Of a stretch of DNA of 36,990 nucleotides, positions 18,280-27,324 are shown piece by piece (position 1 is the first letter of the stretch; every line of letters begins with the position of its first letter). This DNA comes from an uncultured Bacilli bacterium (lineage in GTDB: Bacteria; Bacillota_I; Bacilli_A; RF39; UBA660). Position numbers and translations under genes: made by a program. The stretch covers positions 1 through 36,990 of the forward strand of contig CANRLP010000004.1 in NCBI GenBank assembly GCA_947631515.1. Reading direction: 5' to 3'. The notes beneath the pieces were generated by a model. It saw nothing but the letters and a program-made list of their open reading frames with translations, made no database searches and was not told the DNA's origin.

Positions 18280-19482
18280 TTGGAATTATTATCAAATAGT
18301 TTGAGGCCAACCAAGTTAGAAGATATAATCGGTCAAGAACATTTAATTGGACCTAATAAAGTATTATCTAATATGGTTCGAAATAATAAAATTTTTTCTT
18401 TTATTTTATATGGAAAACCAGGAACAGGTAAAACTAGTATAGCTAATGCTATCGTTAATGAATTAAATCGTCCTCACCGTTTTTTAAATGCGACAATTAA
18501 TAATAAAAAGGACTTTGATATAGTTATTGAAGAAGCTAAAATGGCAGGCGAAATGATTTTAATTATGGACGAAATCCATCGATTAAACAAAGATAAACAA
18601 GATTTACTTCTTCCTTATATAGAAAATGGTTTAATCATTTTAATTGGTCTTACAACATCTAATCCTTATCATAAAATAAATCCAGCTATTCGCAGTCGAG
18701 TGCAAATTTTTGAAGTTCATGATCTTACTTCTAAAGATATTGTTAAAGGTCTTAAAAAAGCTTGCGAGCATTTAGAAGATATTCAAATAGATCAAGAAAG
18801 TTTAGAATATATTGCCCAAATTTCTTCTGGAGATTTCCGAAGTGCTATTAATACTTTAGAAGTATGTTATTATTCAACTAGTGAAGATAAAAAAGTAGAT
18901 ATTAATTTAATAAAATCAATTAATAGTAAGCCCGTATTTTTTCATGATAAAAATGAAGATGGCCATTATGATGTTTTAAGTGCTTTTCAAAAGTCTATTC
19001 GGGGTAGTGATGTAGATGCCTCTCTCCATTACCTAGCTAGGCTTTTAGAAGCTGGGGATTTAGATAGTATTTATCGAAGAATGAGTGTTATTGCTTATGA
19101 AGATATTGGTCTTGCTAATCCTTCGATTGGTCCCAAAGTTATGGCGGCCATTCATGCTGCCGAATTAGTAGGATTGCCTGAAGCTGTTATTCCTCTGGGA
19201 ACAGTTATTACCGAAATGGCTTTATCACCTAAAAGTAATAGTGCTTATTTAGCCATTAACGCTGCTTTAAATGATATTAGATCTGGTAATACGGGAAATG
19301 TACCAAATCATATTAAAACATCTAGTACAACCTATAAATATCCTCATGATTATAAAAATGATTGGGTTTTTCAAGAATATTTACCAGAAAATTTAAAAGG
19401 AAAAAAATATTACCAAGCTAAAAATAATAAATACGAAGCTAATATAAATAAATTGTATAATGAAATGAAAGGTGGACATTAA
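18280..19482 (+). CDS. rarA: replication-associated recombination protein A (RarA/MgsA AAA+ ATPase)
   Basis: LRPTKLEDIIGQEHLIG, GKPGTGKTSIA, DEIHRLNK, YEDIGLANP; TTG start with RBS. Confidence 0.95.
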   Translation: MELLSNSLRPTKLEDIIGQEHLIGPNKVLSNMVRNNKIFSFILYGKPGTGKTSIANAIVNELNRPHRFLNATINNKKDFDIVIEEAKMAGEMILIMDEIHRLNKDKQDLLLPYIENGLIILIGLTTSNPYHKINPAIRSRVQIFEVHDLTSKDIVKGLKKACEHLEDIQIDQESLEYIAQISSGDFRSAINTLEVCYYSTSEDKKVDINLIKSINSKPVFFHDKNEDGHYDVLSAFQKSIRGSDVDASLHYLARLLEAGDLDSIYRRMSVIAYEDIGLANPSIGPKVMAAIHAAELVGLPEAVIPLGTVITEMALSPKSNSAYLAINAALNDIRSGNTGNVPNHIKTSSTTYKYPHDYKNDWVFQEYLPENLKGKKYYQAKNNKYEANINKLYNEMKGGH

Positions 19483-19484
19483 AA

Positions 19485-20462
19485 ATGAAAATAGGAATTA
19501 TTGGAACAGGAGCTTTTAGTACCTCTATCGCTTTATTACTTGCTTCTGATAAAAATAAAAACATTACAATGTGGAGTGAAAACGAAAAGTTAGTAGAAAG
19601 TTTTTTAGAAACTAAAAAATTAAATACAATATTTAAAGATAAAAGTATCCCTAAAAATATCAAGGTAACTAATAATTACGAAGAAACTTTAAAGGAAGCT
19701 GATGTAGTATTTTTATTAACTAGTATTAATTATTTAAACGATGTTTGTAAAGATATTAAGCATCTTATTTCTCCTAATATCCCAGTTTATATTGGAACTA
19801 AAGGTATTGCTGCTAATAGCAAAAAATTTGTCCCGGAAATAGTAACTAAACATTTAAAAAATAAAATAGCTTTATTTGGTGGTCCAACATTTGCAAATGA
19901 TGTGGTGGCAATCGACCCAATTGGTTTTGTTATTGCTAGTAAAGATAAAAAATGTCGTGCTATTTTTAAAAGTTTATTTGCAACAAATAATGTCCGGATT
20001 GAAGAATCTTCTGACTTAAATGGTGTTGCTTTATGTAGTTGCCTTAAAAATATTTATGCAATAGGTTCTGGTATCATAAGTGGTTTAAAATATCATGAAA
20101 GTACCAATGCCTTATATTTAACTTATGTTTATCAAGAATTATTTAATATTTTGTATAAAATGAATTCATCTTTAGAAACTTTAAATGGTTTAGGGGGCTT
20201 AGGAGATTTAATTTTAACATGTAATTCACCTCAAAGTAGAAATTATAGTTATGGAGAGAAAGTGGCTAAAAAGACTAGTAAAACAGCATTAGAAAAATAC
20301 TTAAAAGAAAACACAGTTGAAGGACTAAATACGTTGGAAGCTATTTATCCAATGTTCAAAAGAAAGCATCTTAAATGCCCAATAATTTACTCTCTTTACT
20401 CTATTTTATATCAAGATGAAAATCCTCAAAAATTAATTGATTTAATCATTAAAAAAGGCTAA
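19485..20462 (+). CDS. gpsA: glycerol-3-phosphate dehydrogenase (NAD(P)+)
   Basis: GIIGTGAFSTSIALLLA Rossmann motif, LKNIYAIGSGIISGL, GLGGLGDLILTCNSPQSRNYSYG. Confidence 0.95.
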   Translation: MKIGIIGTGAFSTSIALLLASDKNKNITMWSENEKLVESFLETKKLNTIFKDKSIPKNIKVTNNYEETLKEADVVFLLTSINYLNDVCKDIKHLISPNIPVYIGTKGIAANSKKFVPEIVTKHLKNKIALFGGPTFANDVVAIDPIGFVIASKDKKCRAIFKSLFATNNVRIEESSDLNGVALCSCLKNIYAIGSGIISGLKYHESTNALYLTYVYQELFNILYKMNSSLETLNGLGGLGDLILTCNSPQSRNYSYGEKVAKKTSKTALEKYLKENTVEGLNTLEAIYPMFKRKHLKCPIIYSLYSILYQDENPQKLIDLIIKKG

Positions 20463-21148
20463 GAAAAATTAGCCATTTTTTTTATATCTTCCAATATGTA
20501 ATAAGCAATTAACATTCCTGCCGTTGTAGGAACCATCATTAATGAACCGGGTGTTCTACTATTAGTTTTTAAAGGAAGTTCCCTACTCCATACTACCGGA
20601 ACTTTTAGAGATACTTTATTTTTCGTACAAATCGACCGCATAGCTTTAGCTAAAGGATCATTGTACGTTTTATCTAAAGAAGTTAAACAAAGTTCTTGAG
20701 GATTAAAACGATTACCTGTTCCCATCGAAGATATAATTTTAATACCTCTTTTTTCGGCTTCTCTAATTAATAAAAATTTAGTAGTAATAGTATCACAAGC
20801 ATCAATAATATAATCATAATGATTAGTTAATATTTCGTTAATATTATCTTCATTTACAAACTCGGCAATTGGTTTTATATTGAGTTTAGGATTAATACTC
20901 AAATATCTTTCTTGGGCTTCGTTAACTTTTAAATGCCCAAGATTTTTTTGATTGGTTATTATTTGGCGATTTAAATTGGAGTTGCTAATTGTATCATGAT
21001 CAACTATTGTTATATTATGAAATCCTAACCTAACTAAAGCTTCTAAAGAGGCTCCTCCTACTCCTCCTATACCGACTAGTAAAACGCTTTTATTTTTTAT
21101 AATATTTAAAATATTTTCATTTATTAAAAGTAATGTTCTATCAAACAT
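20459..21148 (-). CDS. tcdA: tRNA threonylcarbamoyladenosine dehydratase (ThiF/E1-like)
   Basis: VLLVGIGGVGGASLEALVRLGF, DHDTISNSNLNRQI, DACDTITTK, SMGTGNRFNP. Confidence 0.92.
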   Translation of the reverse strand: MFDRTLLLINENILNIIKNKSVLLVGIGGVGGASLEALVRLGFHNITIVDHDTISNSNLNRQIITNQKNLGHLKVNEAQERYLSINPKLNIKPIAEFVNEDNINEILTNHYDYIIDACDTITTKFLLIREAEKRGIKIISSMGTGNRFNPQELCLTSLDKTYNDPLAKAMRSICTKNKVSLKVPVVWSRELPLKTNSRTPGSLMMVPTTAGMLIAYYILEDIKKMANFS

Positions 21149-21164
21149 AAATACACCTCAAAAT

Positions 21165-21343
21165 AAAAACCCAAAGGAAAGTCTGCTTTGGATAAAAACC
21201 CGCTCACGCGAGGTGGGCATCACATGAACTGTTTTAGGATCCTAGCAACACTTAATGGGCTAGTATTCTACACCACAATCCAATTAGATTCCCAAGAATA
21301 TCCATAGTCGGTTTTATATAAAAACAAACTATATCCTTCAGGC
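21165..21343 (-). ncRNA. ssrS: probable 6S RNA (ssrS/bsrA-like) upstream of tcdA
   Basis: ~180-nt noncoding transcript unit: - strand TATAAT at 21350-21355 (TTGTAT 18 bp upstream), structured GC-richer sequence, GNRA-like hairpin (ccucgcGUGAgcgggu), GGAUA/UAUCC closing pairing, terminator CCAAAG..CTTTGG + T tract at 21161-21191; tcdA-adjacent location matches B. subtilis bsrA. Confidence 0.7.
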
Positions 21344-21390
21344 ATTATTATTATACCACATAAATAATTATTTATACAAGCTGATTATAA

Positions 21391-22143
21391 TTATTTTAAA
21401 CTAATAATTCTAGCTACTTCTTCATCTAAATATGGAGAAATACTACCATTATTACGTTCTTTAATCATTCGATAATATTCTTGTTTTTGAAGCTGTTTAA
21501 TTTCATTACACTTAGCTTTTCTCAATTCTTTAAAATTTTCTAAAGATTCATATTCATTTAAATCAATTATTTCCTCAATTTTAGAAAAATTCTTACCTCT
21601 AAATAATTTATTGCCTCGAATACTACCATCCATATTCAAAATCGCATAAAAAGTGCCATCTCGAACTTCAAACTTTTCTTGGACTTCTAATCCCGTAACG
21701 GGATTAGTATATTTTAATTCGTCATCTTCTTCTTGATCTGATGCAATAACAAAAGATGCCAAAATGCCATTATAATTTTCTAAATATTCGTTATTTAAAC
21801 CAAATTCTAACCTTCCCCATTTATCTAGTGGAATTACAAAAAAATCATTATGAAAATCATATAAACCATTAAATTGGCCTTGACTATTTTGGATTTTAAA
21901 TAAATGCTTATTCTTGATAACAGAACGGGAGTAGTTTCCTCCTAAATAATAGCTATTAAGACTCCAACTATTTATTTTCTTGAACATTCCATTTTGAATA
22001 CGAATATGAACCATTTCATATTTTTTTAAATTTTCGTCATATAAAACTAAAATAATATTTTCTGAATCTAAAATATAATAATATAAAGAATCTTGATATT
22101 CAGCATATTGCTTTAATAATAATAGATTATTTTTTGATTTCAT
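21391..22143 (-). CDS. hypothetical protein
   Basis: Long ORF with RBS (aaagaggtg) and TATAAT promoter downstream of the herA-like terminator; no family recognised. Confidence 0.6.
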   Translation of the reverse strand: MKSKNNLLLLKQYAEYQDSLYYYILDSENIILVLYDENLKKYEMVHIRIQNGMFKKINSWSLNSYYLGGNYSRSVIKNKHLFKIQNSQGQFNGLYDFHNDFFVIPLDKWGRLEFGLNNEYLENYNGILASFVIASDQEEDDELKYTNPVTGLEVQEKFEVRDGTFYAILNMDGSIRGNKLFRGKNFSKIEEIIDLNEYESLENFKELRKAKCNEIKQLQKQEYYRMIKERNNGSISPYLDEEVARIISLK

Positions 22144-22173
22144 TTTTACACCTCTTTAGATACCGAATTATTA

Positions 22174-22215
22174 TAGCATTTTTATTAAATAAAAAAAAGC
22201 TTTTTTAAGAAGCTT
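22174..22215 (-). terminator. Rho-independent terminator of the herA-like gene
   Basis: - strand aaaagcttcttaaaaaagcttttttttt. Confidence 0.65.
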
Positions 22216-23983
22216 TTGGTTGTTGGACATTCCATCTTCCTGATACATCACAATTGGAACTATATGGTAACGGATTAGGTAATTCTAGTTTGATAATCAT
22301 TGGTATTTTAAAAGCACTACCAAAACCAACACAATTTCCTGGTTGTAATGTTTTTTGCTTTTCAATTACATCTGCCGAAATATTAGGAAGCATTTCTTCA
22401 ATATATTTAATATCTTTAGGGTGAGTCATCTTAAAGATTAAAAAGTTAGAAACTTGAGATATAACCGTATCAGATATTTCAACCGGTCTTTGACTGATAA
22501 TACCTAAAAGAGTCCCATATTTACGCCCTTCTTTAGCAATCCGATCAAATATGTTATAACCAAGTAAATAGGTATCATTATCATGTTGAATATAACGATG
22601 GGCTTCCTCTAAGAATATATGAAAAGGAATACTAGCTCTTTGTTTTAAATTTTTACAAAAATCAAAGAACAAACGAGACATAATTTTAACAATAACTTTA
22701 GCATAAGTATCATCGATATCTTCCAAATTAATATTAATAATTTGGGCTTTTTTATTATTTTTGACTACTAAACTACTAACAAATTTATCAAGAGGTATAA
22801 AACCATTATTAGAAAAATATTTACCAACTTTTGTATTTAAAATCGTACTTAAACGAACCTTTAAAATCATCGCATCATTAAACATATTAGAATTATTTTG
22901 AAATCCTTCACTAATCATCGTAAATTCTAAAGCTTTGGCAAAATCAGCTAGAGAATAATTATACTCTTTTGGTTCAGCCATTTCTTCATACGAATCTTCT
23001 ATATGTTTTAAGATATATTCGGTAATTAAAACACTTTCACCAAAATTACCATTGGAATCTATTTCAAAACATTCACTAAAAGTTCTAGTGTAACCAAGGC
23101 CAGCAATTTGACTATCAAAATTAAATTCTTTAGTATGACAAACTTCAATAATTTGAAAAACTTCATTCTTTTTACGAGCCGTAGTTTGATTACTAAAAAG
23201 AATCGCAAGTAAGGCTTTCGCAATTAAATGGTTTTTATAGGCAATTGATTCGGTAGTTTCTTGACTAAATATTTTAGCTAACCGAATTGTTCGTTCAATA
23301 ATCGGTAATTGACTATGGTTAGTAGCTTGTAATAACAAAGCATAATCATCTAAAACTAGAAGATTAACTGGTATTTGTAATAAAAAGTCATCTGGATCAA
23401 TTGGATTAGTGGTAATAAATTTGTAATTATAATTAGGATTTATTTTGTTGATACTCCCAAAAGCATTTTTATACTCACCATAAGCATCAAAAACAAAAAC
23501 ATTGGCATTATAAGATAGCATATTAGGATTAGAAAAAACATTTTGAACTATTCTTGCTACCCCACAAGATTTTCCACTTCCAGAATTGCCAAAGATAGCT
23601 AAATGATTGGAAAAAAATTCATTAATATTAGGACAAATATGAAATTTTTTGTAGATAGCACTTTCGCCTAAAGTAAAAGCTTTATTACTTTGCGTACCTA
23701 CAAGTTCCATTAATTCTTCACTATTAATTATACGTACTTTACTAGATAATAAGGGTTTTCTAATTACACCATTAACATAACGATTATTAACGTATTCTCC
23801 TAAAAAACGGATTTTTATTTCAGTATTATTAAATTCCATTACTTCCCCTAATATTCTTTGATCGGGAGCTTCAAATATAACATTTATGTTCATTAAATCA
23901 GTGGAACCAGCATCGCCACCTAAATTTTCAATAACAGCTACATTTTCACTAATGTATTTAATCTTCCCAAACATGTCAAACAC
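22205..23983 (-). CDS. HerA-like hexameric ATPase/helicase (DUF87)
   Basis: N-terminal HAS-barrel-like region, Walker A GNSGSGKSCG, FVFDAYGEYKNAFG, IFLEEAHRYI, GIISQRPVEISDTVISQVSNFLIFK. Confidence 0.88.
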   Translation of the reverse strand: MFDMFGKIKYISENVAVIENLGGDAGSTDLMNINVIFEAPDQRILGEVMEFNNTEIKIRFLGEYVNNRYVNGVIRKPLLSSKVRIINSEELMELVGTQSNKAFTLGESAIYKKFHICPNINEFFSNHLAIFGNSGSGKSCGVARIVQNVFSNPNMLSYNANVFVFDAYGEYKNAFGSINKINPNYNYKFITTNPIDPDDFLLQIPVNLLVLDDYALLLQATNHSQLPIIERTIRLAKIFSQETTESIAYKNHLIAKALLAILFSNQTTARKKNEVFQIIEVCHTKEFNFDSQIAGLGYTRTFSECFEIDSNGNFGESVLITEYILKHIEDSYEEMAEPKEYNYSLADFAKALEFTMISEGFQNNSNMFNDAMILKVRLSTILNTKVGKYFSNNGFIPLDKFVSSLVVKNNKKAQIININLEDIDDTYAKVIVKIMSRLFFDFCKNLKQRASIPFHIFLEEAHRYIQHDNDTYLLGYNIFDRIAKEGRKYGTLLGIISQRPVEISDTVISQVSNFLIFKMTHPKDIKYIEEMLPNISADVIEKQKTLQPGNCVGFGSAFKIPMIIKLELPNPLPYSSNCDVSGRWNVQQPKAS

Positions 23984-24021
23984 CTCTTTATTTTCTTAAT
24001 TATTATATCATAATTCCCTAA

Positions 24022-24819
24022 TTACTTTCCACTATAAATTTCATACCATTCTTTTAAGTTACTAAGGCCTTTTTGGGCTAGATTTTTAATAAAATCCCAA
24101 GTAATTGTATAATATTTTTTCATATCTTGAAAGTCATTTTTAGCTGAAGTACAAGTTTCTTCATCCTTATTACATATTTTAGTAGTAATTTCAAAATATT
24201 TTGCTACAATTTTTTCTTTGCAATTAGTATAAATACGATTAGTAGTTGTCGATATTTTTTCTTTATAATCGGGAAAATAAGTATCAATTTTTTGATCAAC
24301 TGCTAAAGCTATTTTTAAAACTTTTAATTTTGCCGTATCACTTAATTCAGAAAAAGTAACGCCTTTTATCGTTCCATCATAAAACAAAAAGTCTATTAAC
24401 GTAACAAAGGTCGTTTTAAGTTTATTATCAGCATTTTCTTTGTCTAAATCAATTTCTACTTCATCAATATATGTATTTAGTTGTTCTTCTTTATTAGTTT
24501 TCTTACTTTCCTTTACTTCAATTTGCGAACTTTTTTCAGTATTTTTTGTTTCTTGGGAAGTATCGGAATCGAAAGTAGTTTTTGGCTGTTCAACATTTTG
24601 TTTTTCAACTTGCTTATTATCACTACTATTTATTTCTTGAGTTTCATTTATTACTTGACTATCACTAGTTGAATCTTTTTGAATATTATTAAGTTCTTTT
24701 TGATTAATAAACGTTAGATTATTTTGCTTAAACTTATGATTTAAATTTAAACCTATTCCTATAATACTTAAAATTAGAGCAACTACACTTAATATTAAAA
24801 TAACATTATTTTTTTTCAT
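24022..24819 (-). CDS. hypothetical single-TM anchored extracytoplasmic protein
   Basis: N-terminal TM (VILILSVVALILSIIGIGLNL), polar low-complexity linker, C-terminal globular region with 3 Cys; adjacent to the next ORF. Confidence 0.65.
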   Translation of the reverse strand: MKKNNVILILSVVALILSIIGIGLNLNHKFKQNNLTFINQKELNNIQKDSTSDSQVINETQEINSSDNKQVEKQNVEQPKTTFDSDTSQETKNTEKSSQIEVKESKKTNKEEQLNTYIDEVEIDLDKENADNKLKTTFVTLIDFLFYDGTIKGVTFSELSDTAKLKVLKIALAVDQKIDTYFPDYKEKISTTTNRIYTNCKEKIVAKYFEITTKICNKDEETCTSAKNDFQDMKKYYTITWDFIKNLAQKGLSNLKEWYEIYSGK

Positions 24820-24824
24820 TTTAA

Positions 24825-25763
24825 TTATTGCCCATTTTCACTAGGATCGGTGTTAGATTCAGTATTTTCTGTTTGGGTATCACCAGTTTGATTTGTATTT
24901 TCATTACTTCCAGTATTATTTTCTTCCACTTCTTGATCTGATACTTCTGGAGTTGACGGAGTTGGTTCAGGTGTTGGCTCTGGTTCACTTGGCGTTGGTG
25001 TAGGAGCTGGTTCTGTTGAAGGAGTTTCTTCAGTAGGAGTTGTTGGGGTTGGTTCGCTTTGAGAATTATTATCAGTACTACTGCTAGTATTATTATTGTT
25101 GTTACTAGTATTGTTATTAGTAGTTGTTTTATTATTAGTAGTATTATTCTTTTTAGAAGTAGATGTAGAAGATTGCTTATTAGTCGTAGTTGTTGTTTTT
25201 TTGTCATCTGTTTCTTCTTTTTCTGGAGTTTCCTCTTCTACTTGGCAATAATTTTCTTGATATTCCATATCTTTAGGACCAATATAAATATCATTATTTT
25301 CTTTTGATTCACTATTTACTTTATGACATTTAATAATAGCTAAACCATTATTAATATAATCAGAATCATCTTCCGAATTATAAATTACTGTTCCCCCATC
25401 GTTTAAGTTTGATTTAGTCGTTAATTCCTTAATAATTTCCGAGATAGTATTAGGATTATCTTTTAAATAATCTTTTAATTCTGTTTCCTTATCTTCAGTA
25501 ACAATTTTAATACTATTAAGACAGTAAGTATATATTTTATATCCTTCAGCTTCATAATATACGCTAGCTTCTTCTTGACAATTTTTTACTTCTTCAGTTT
25601 TAATAGTATAAGCATATTCTTCTTTTTCTTCAGAAACTGGTAAAACAATATTTTTCGAATTTTTATACTTATTAAAAAAGCATAGACAAACAATAATTAC
25701 TATTACTACCAAAGCGATATTAATTACAATAATTAATCCATTTTTCTCTTCTATATATTTCAT
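24825..25763 (-). CDS. hypothetical single-TM protein with T/N-rich and PT/PE-repeat C-terminal tail
   Basis: N-terminal TM, domain with 4 Cys, then TTTTTNKQSSTSTSKKNNTTNN..TPTPSEPEPTPEPTP; RBS ttggagg. Confidence 0.7.
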   Translation of the reverse strand: MKYIEEKNGLIIVINIALVVIVIIVCLCFFNKYKNSKNIVLPVSEEKEEYAYTIKTEEVKNCQEEASVYYEAEGYKIYTYCLNSIKIVTEDKETELKDYLKDNPNTISEIIKELTTKSNLNDGGTVIYNSEDDSDYINNGLAIIKCHKVNSESKENNDIYIGPKDMEYQENYCQVEEETPEKEETDDKKTTTTTNKQSSTSTSKKNNTTNNKTTTNNNTSNNNNNTSSSTDNNSQSEPTPTTPTEETPSTEPAPTPTPSEPEPTPEPTPSTPEVSDQEVEENNTGSNENTNQTGDTQTENTESNTDPSENGQ

Positions 25764-25856
25764 AAAAATCCTCCAATAAGATTTAAATTACTTTTTTATA
25801 CTTAATATTATATATGCTTTTTATCAAAAATTCTATGGTTTTAGGCGAAAAAATAA

Positions 25857-25905
25857 AAAGATAAATAAAAATTTACCTTTTTTAGACAATTTTTTATTTA
25901 TCTAA
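25857..25905 (-). terminator. Rho-independent terminator at end of the hisS-gatB operon
   Basis: - strand agataaataaaaaattgtctaaaaaaggtaaatttttatttatctttttattttt hairpin + T-rich tail. Confidence 0.7.
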
Positions 25906-27324
25906 TTCCTTTTTTAATATTTCTTTGGTTAACACTGGATTAGCTTTACCTCGAGTTTCTTTCATAACTTGACCTACAAAATAATCAAATAAGTTATCTT
26001 TACCATTTTTGTATTGTTCTACTTGAGTTTCATTTTGACTTAAAATAGTAGTAATGATTTTAGTTAGTTCTTCTTGATTAGAAATTTGAGCCATATCGCT
26101 ATTTATAAATGATTTAGGTTCCTTTTTTGCTTCTACGGCTTTATAAAAAATTTCTTTAGCTTGTTTAGATGAAATTGTTCCGGCATTTATTTCATCAATA
26201 ATTTGTTTTAAAAGAACTGGAGTTAAATAAAAATCTTTTAAAGATATTTCTTCGTGATTAATTTCTCCAAGAATTTGCGTAGTTAACCAATTACTAGCAG
26301 TTTTAGCATCTATTCCTAAATTAAGACATTCTTCAAAGTAAAGAGCATATTCTTTTTCTTTAACAATAACTCCCGCATCATATTCGCTTAGATTATAATC
26401 TTTCATATATTTATCTTTACGTTCTAGAGCAAGAAGCGGAATGTTTTTCCGAATTTCTTCTAACCAAGATTTTTCAATTTTAAATTTCGGAATATTAGGA
26501 TCAACAAAGTATTTATAGTCGATAGCATCTACTTTGCTGCGCATTCTAATAGTTGTCCCTGATTCTTCATCAAAACGTCTAGTTTCTTGTTCAACTTCAT
26601 CATATCTTCCTTGACTCTTTAACTCGCTTTGTCTTTTTATTTCATAATTAATAGCATCATAAACATTACCGAAGGAGTTAATATTTTTAACTTCTACTCT
26701 AGTTCCAAATTCTTTAGCATCCATGTCCATGATGGAAACGTTAACATCGCATCTTATTTGCCCTTTTTTCGTATCAGCTTCCGAAACATCACAGTATTTA
26801 TAAGCACTACGCATATGTTCAAGGAATGCTACCGCTTCTTCGGCACTAGAAAGACAAGGTTCAGTAACAAGTTCCAAAAGTGGTACTCCGGCGCGATTAT
26901 AGTCAATACAAGATGTATCAAAGTAGTGGTCTAGGCTAGCTGCATCTTCTTCTAAATGGATATCGTGAATTAAAACTGGCATGCGTTTACCATTCACTTC
27001 TATTTCAATATGGCCATCAACTCCTACGGGAGAAGCCATTTGGGTAATTTGGTATCCTTTAGGCAAATCTGGATAATAATAATTCTTCCGATCAAAATAC
27101 ATATATTCTGGTTGCTTACAATTTAAAACCATACTCATCATTAAGGCATCTTGCACACATTTTTTATTAACAACAGGAAGAGTTCCTGGGAAAGCCATAT
27201 CTACGGGACGAACATTATCATTAGGTATTTCATTATAAGAATTTCGAGCACTAGAAAAAACTTTAGAATTACTTTTTAATTCACAATGCATTTCTAGTCC
27301 AATAACTGCTCTATATTTACCCAT
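25894..27324 (-). CDS. gatB: Asp-tRNA(Asn)/Glu-tRNA(Gln) amidotransferase subunit B
   Basis: GLEMHCELKSNSKVFS, YYPDLPKGYQITQ, DYNRAGVPLLELVTEP. Confidence 0.97.
   Translation of the reverse strand: MGKYRAVIGLEMHCELKSNSKVFSSARNSYNEIPNDNVRPVDMAFPGTLPVVNKKCVQDALMMSMVLNCKQPEYMYFDRKNYYYPDLPKGYQITQMASPVGVDGHIEIEVNGKRMPVLIHDIHLEEDAASLDHYFDTSCIDYNRAGVPLLELVTEPCLSSAEEAVAFLEHMRSAYKYCDVSEADTKKGQIRCDVNVSIMDMDAKEFGTRVEVKNINSFGNVYDAINYEIKRQSELKSQGRYDEVEQETRRFDEESGTTIRMRSKVDAIDYKYFVDPNIPKFKIEKSWLEEIRKNIPLLALERKDKYMKDYNLSEYDAGVIVKEKEYALYFEECLNLGIDAKTASNWLTTQILGEINHEEISLKDFYLTPVLLKQIIDEINAGTISSKQAKEIFYKAVEAKKEPKSFINSDMAQISNQEELTKIITTILSQNETQVEQYKNGKDNLFDYFVGQVMKETRGKANPVLTKEILKKELDK

Noticed and set aside
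19439-19663. 74-aa - strand ORF
   Set aside because: Antisense to the rarA/gpsA junction.
24950-25200. Repetitive region as possible CRISPR or tandem-repeat array
   Set aside because: It is codon-level low complexity (Thr/Asn/Pro/Glu) within one open frame; no regular repeat-spacer pattern.
24821-25207. 128-aa - strand Q/L-rich ORF
   Set aside because: Out-of-frame overlap within the T/N-rich tail of the 24825-25763 gene; the alternate frame stays open because of repetitive codons.
24440-25307. + strand ORFs at 24440-24640, 24481-24672 and 25059-25307
   Set aside because: Antisense shadow ORFs of low-complexity coding regions.
22205-25763. HerA plus neighbours as a defined anti-phage defence island
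   Set aside because: No Sir2, DUF4297, nuclease or other effector domain recognised, and surroundings are housekeeping; kept only as an open question.
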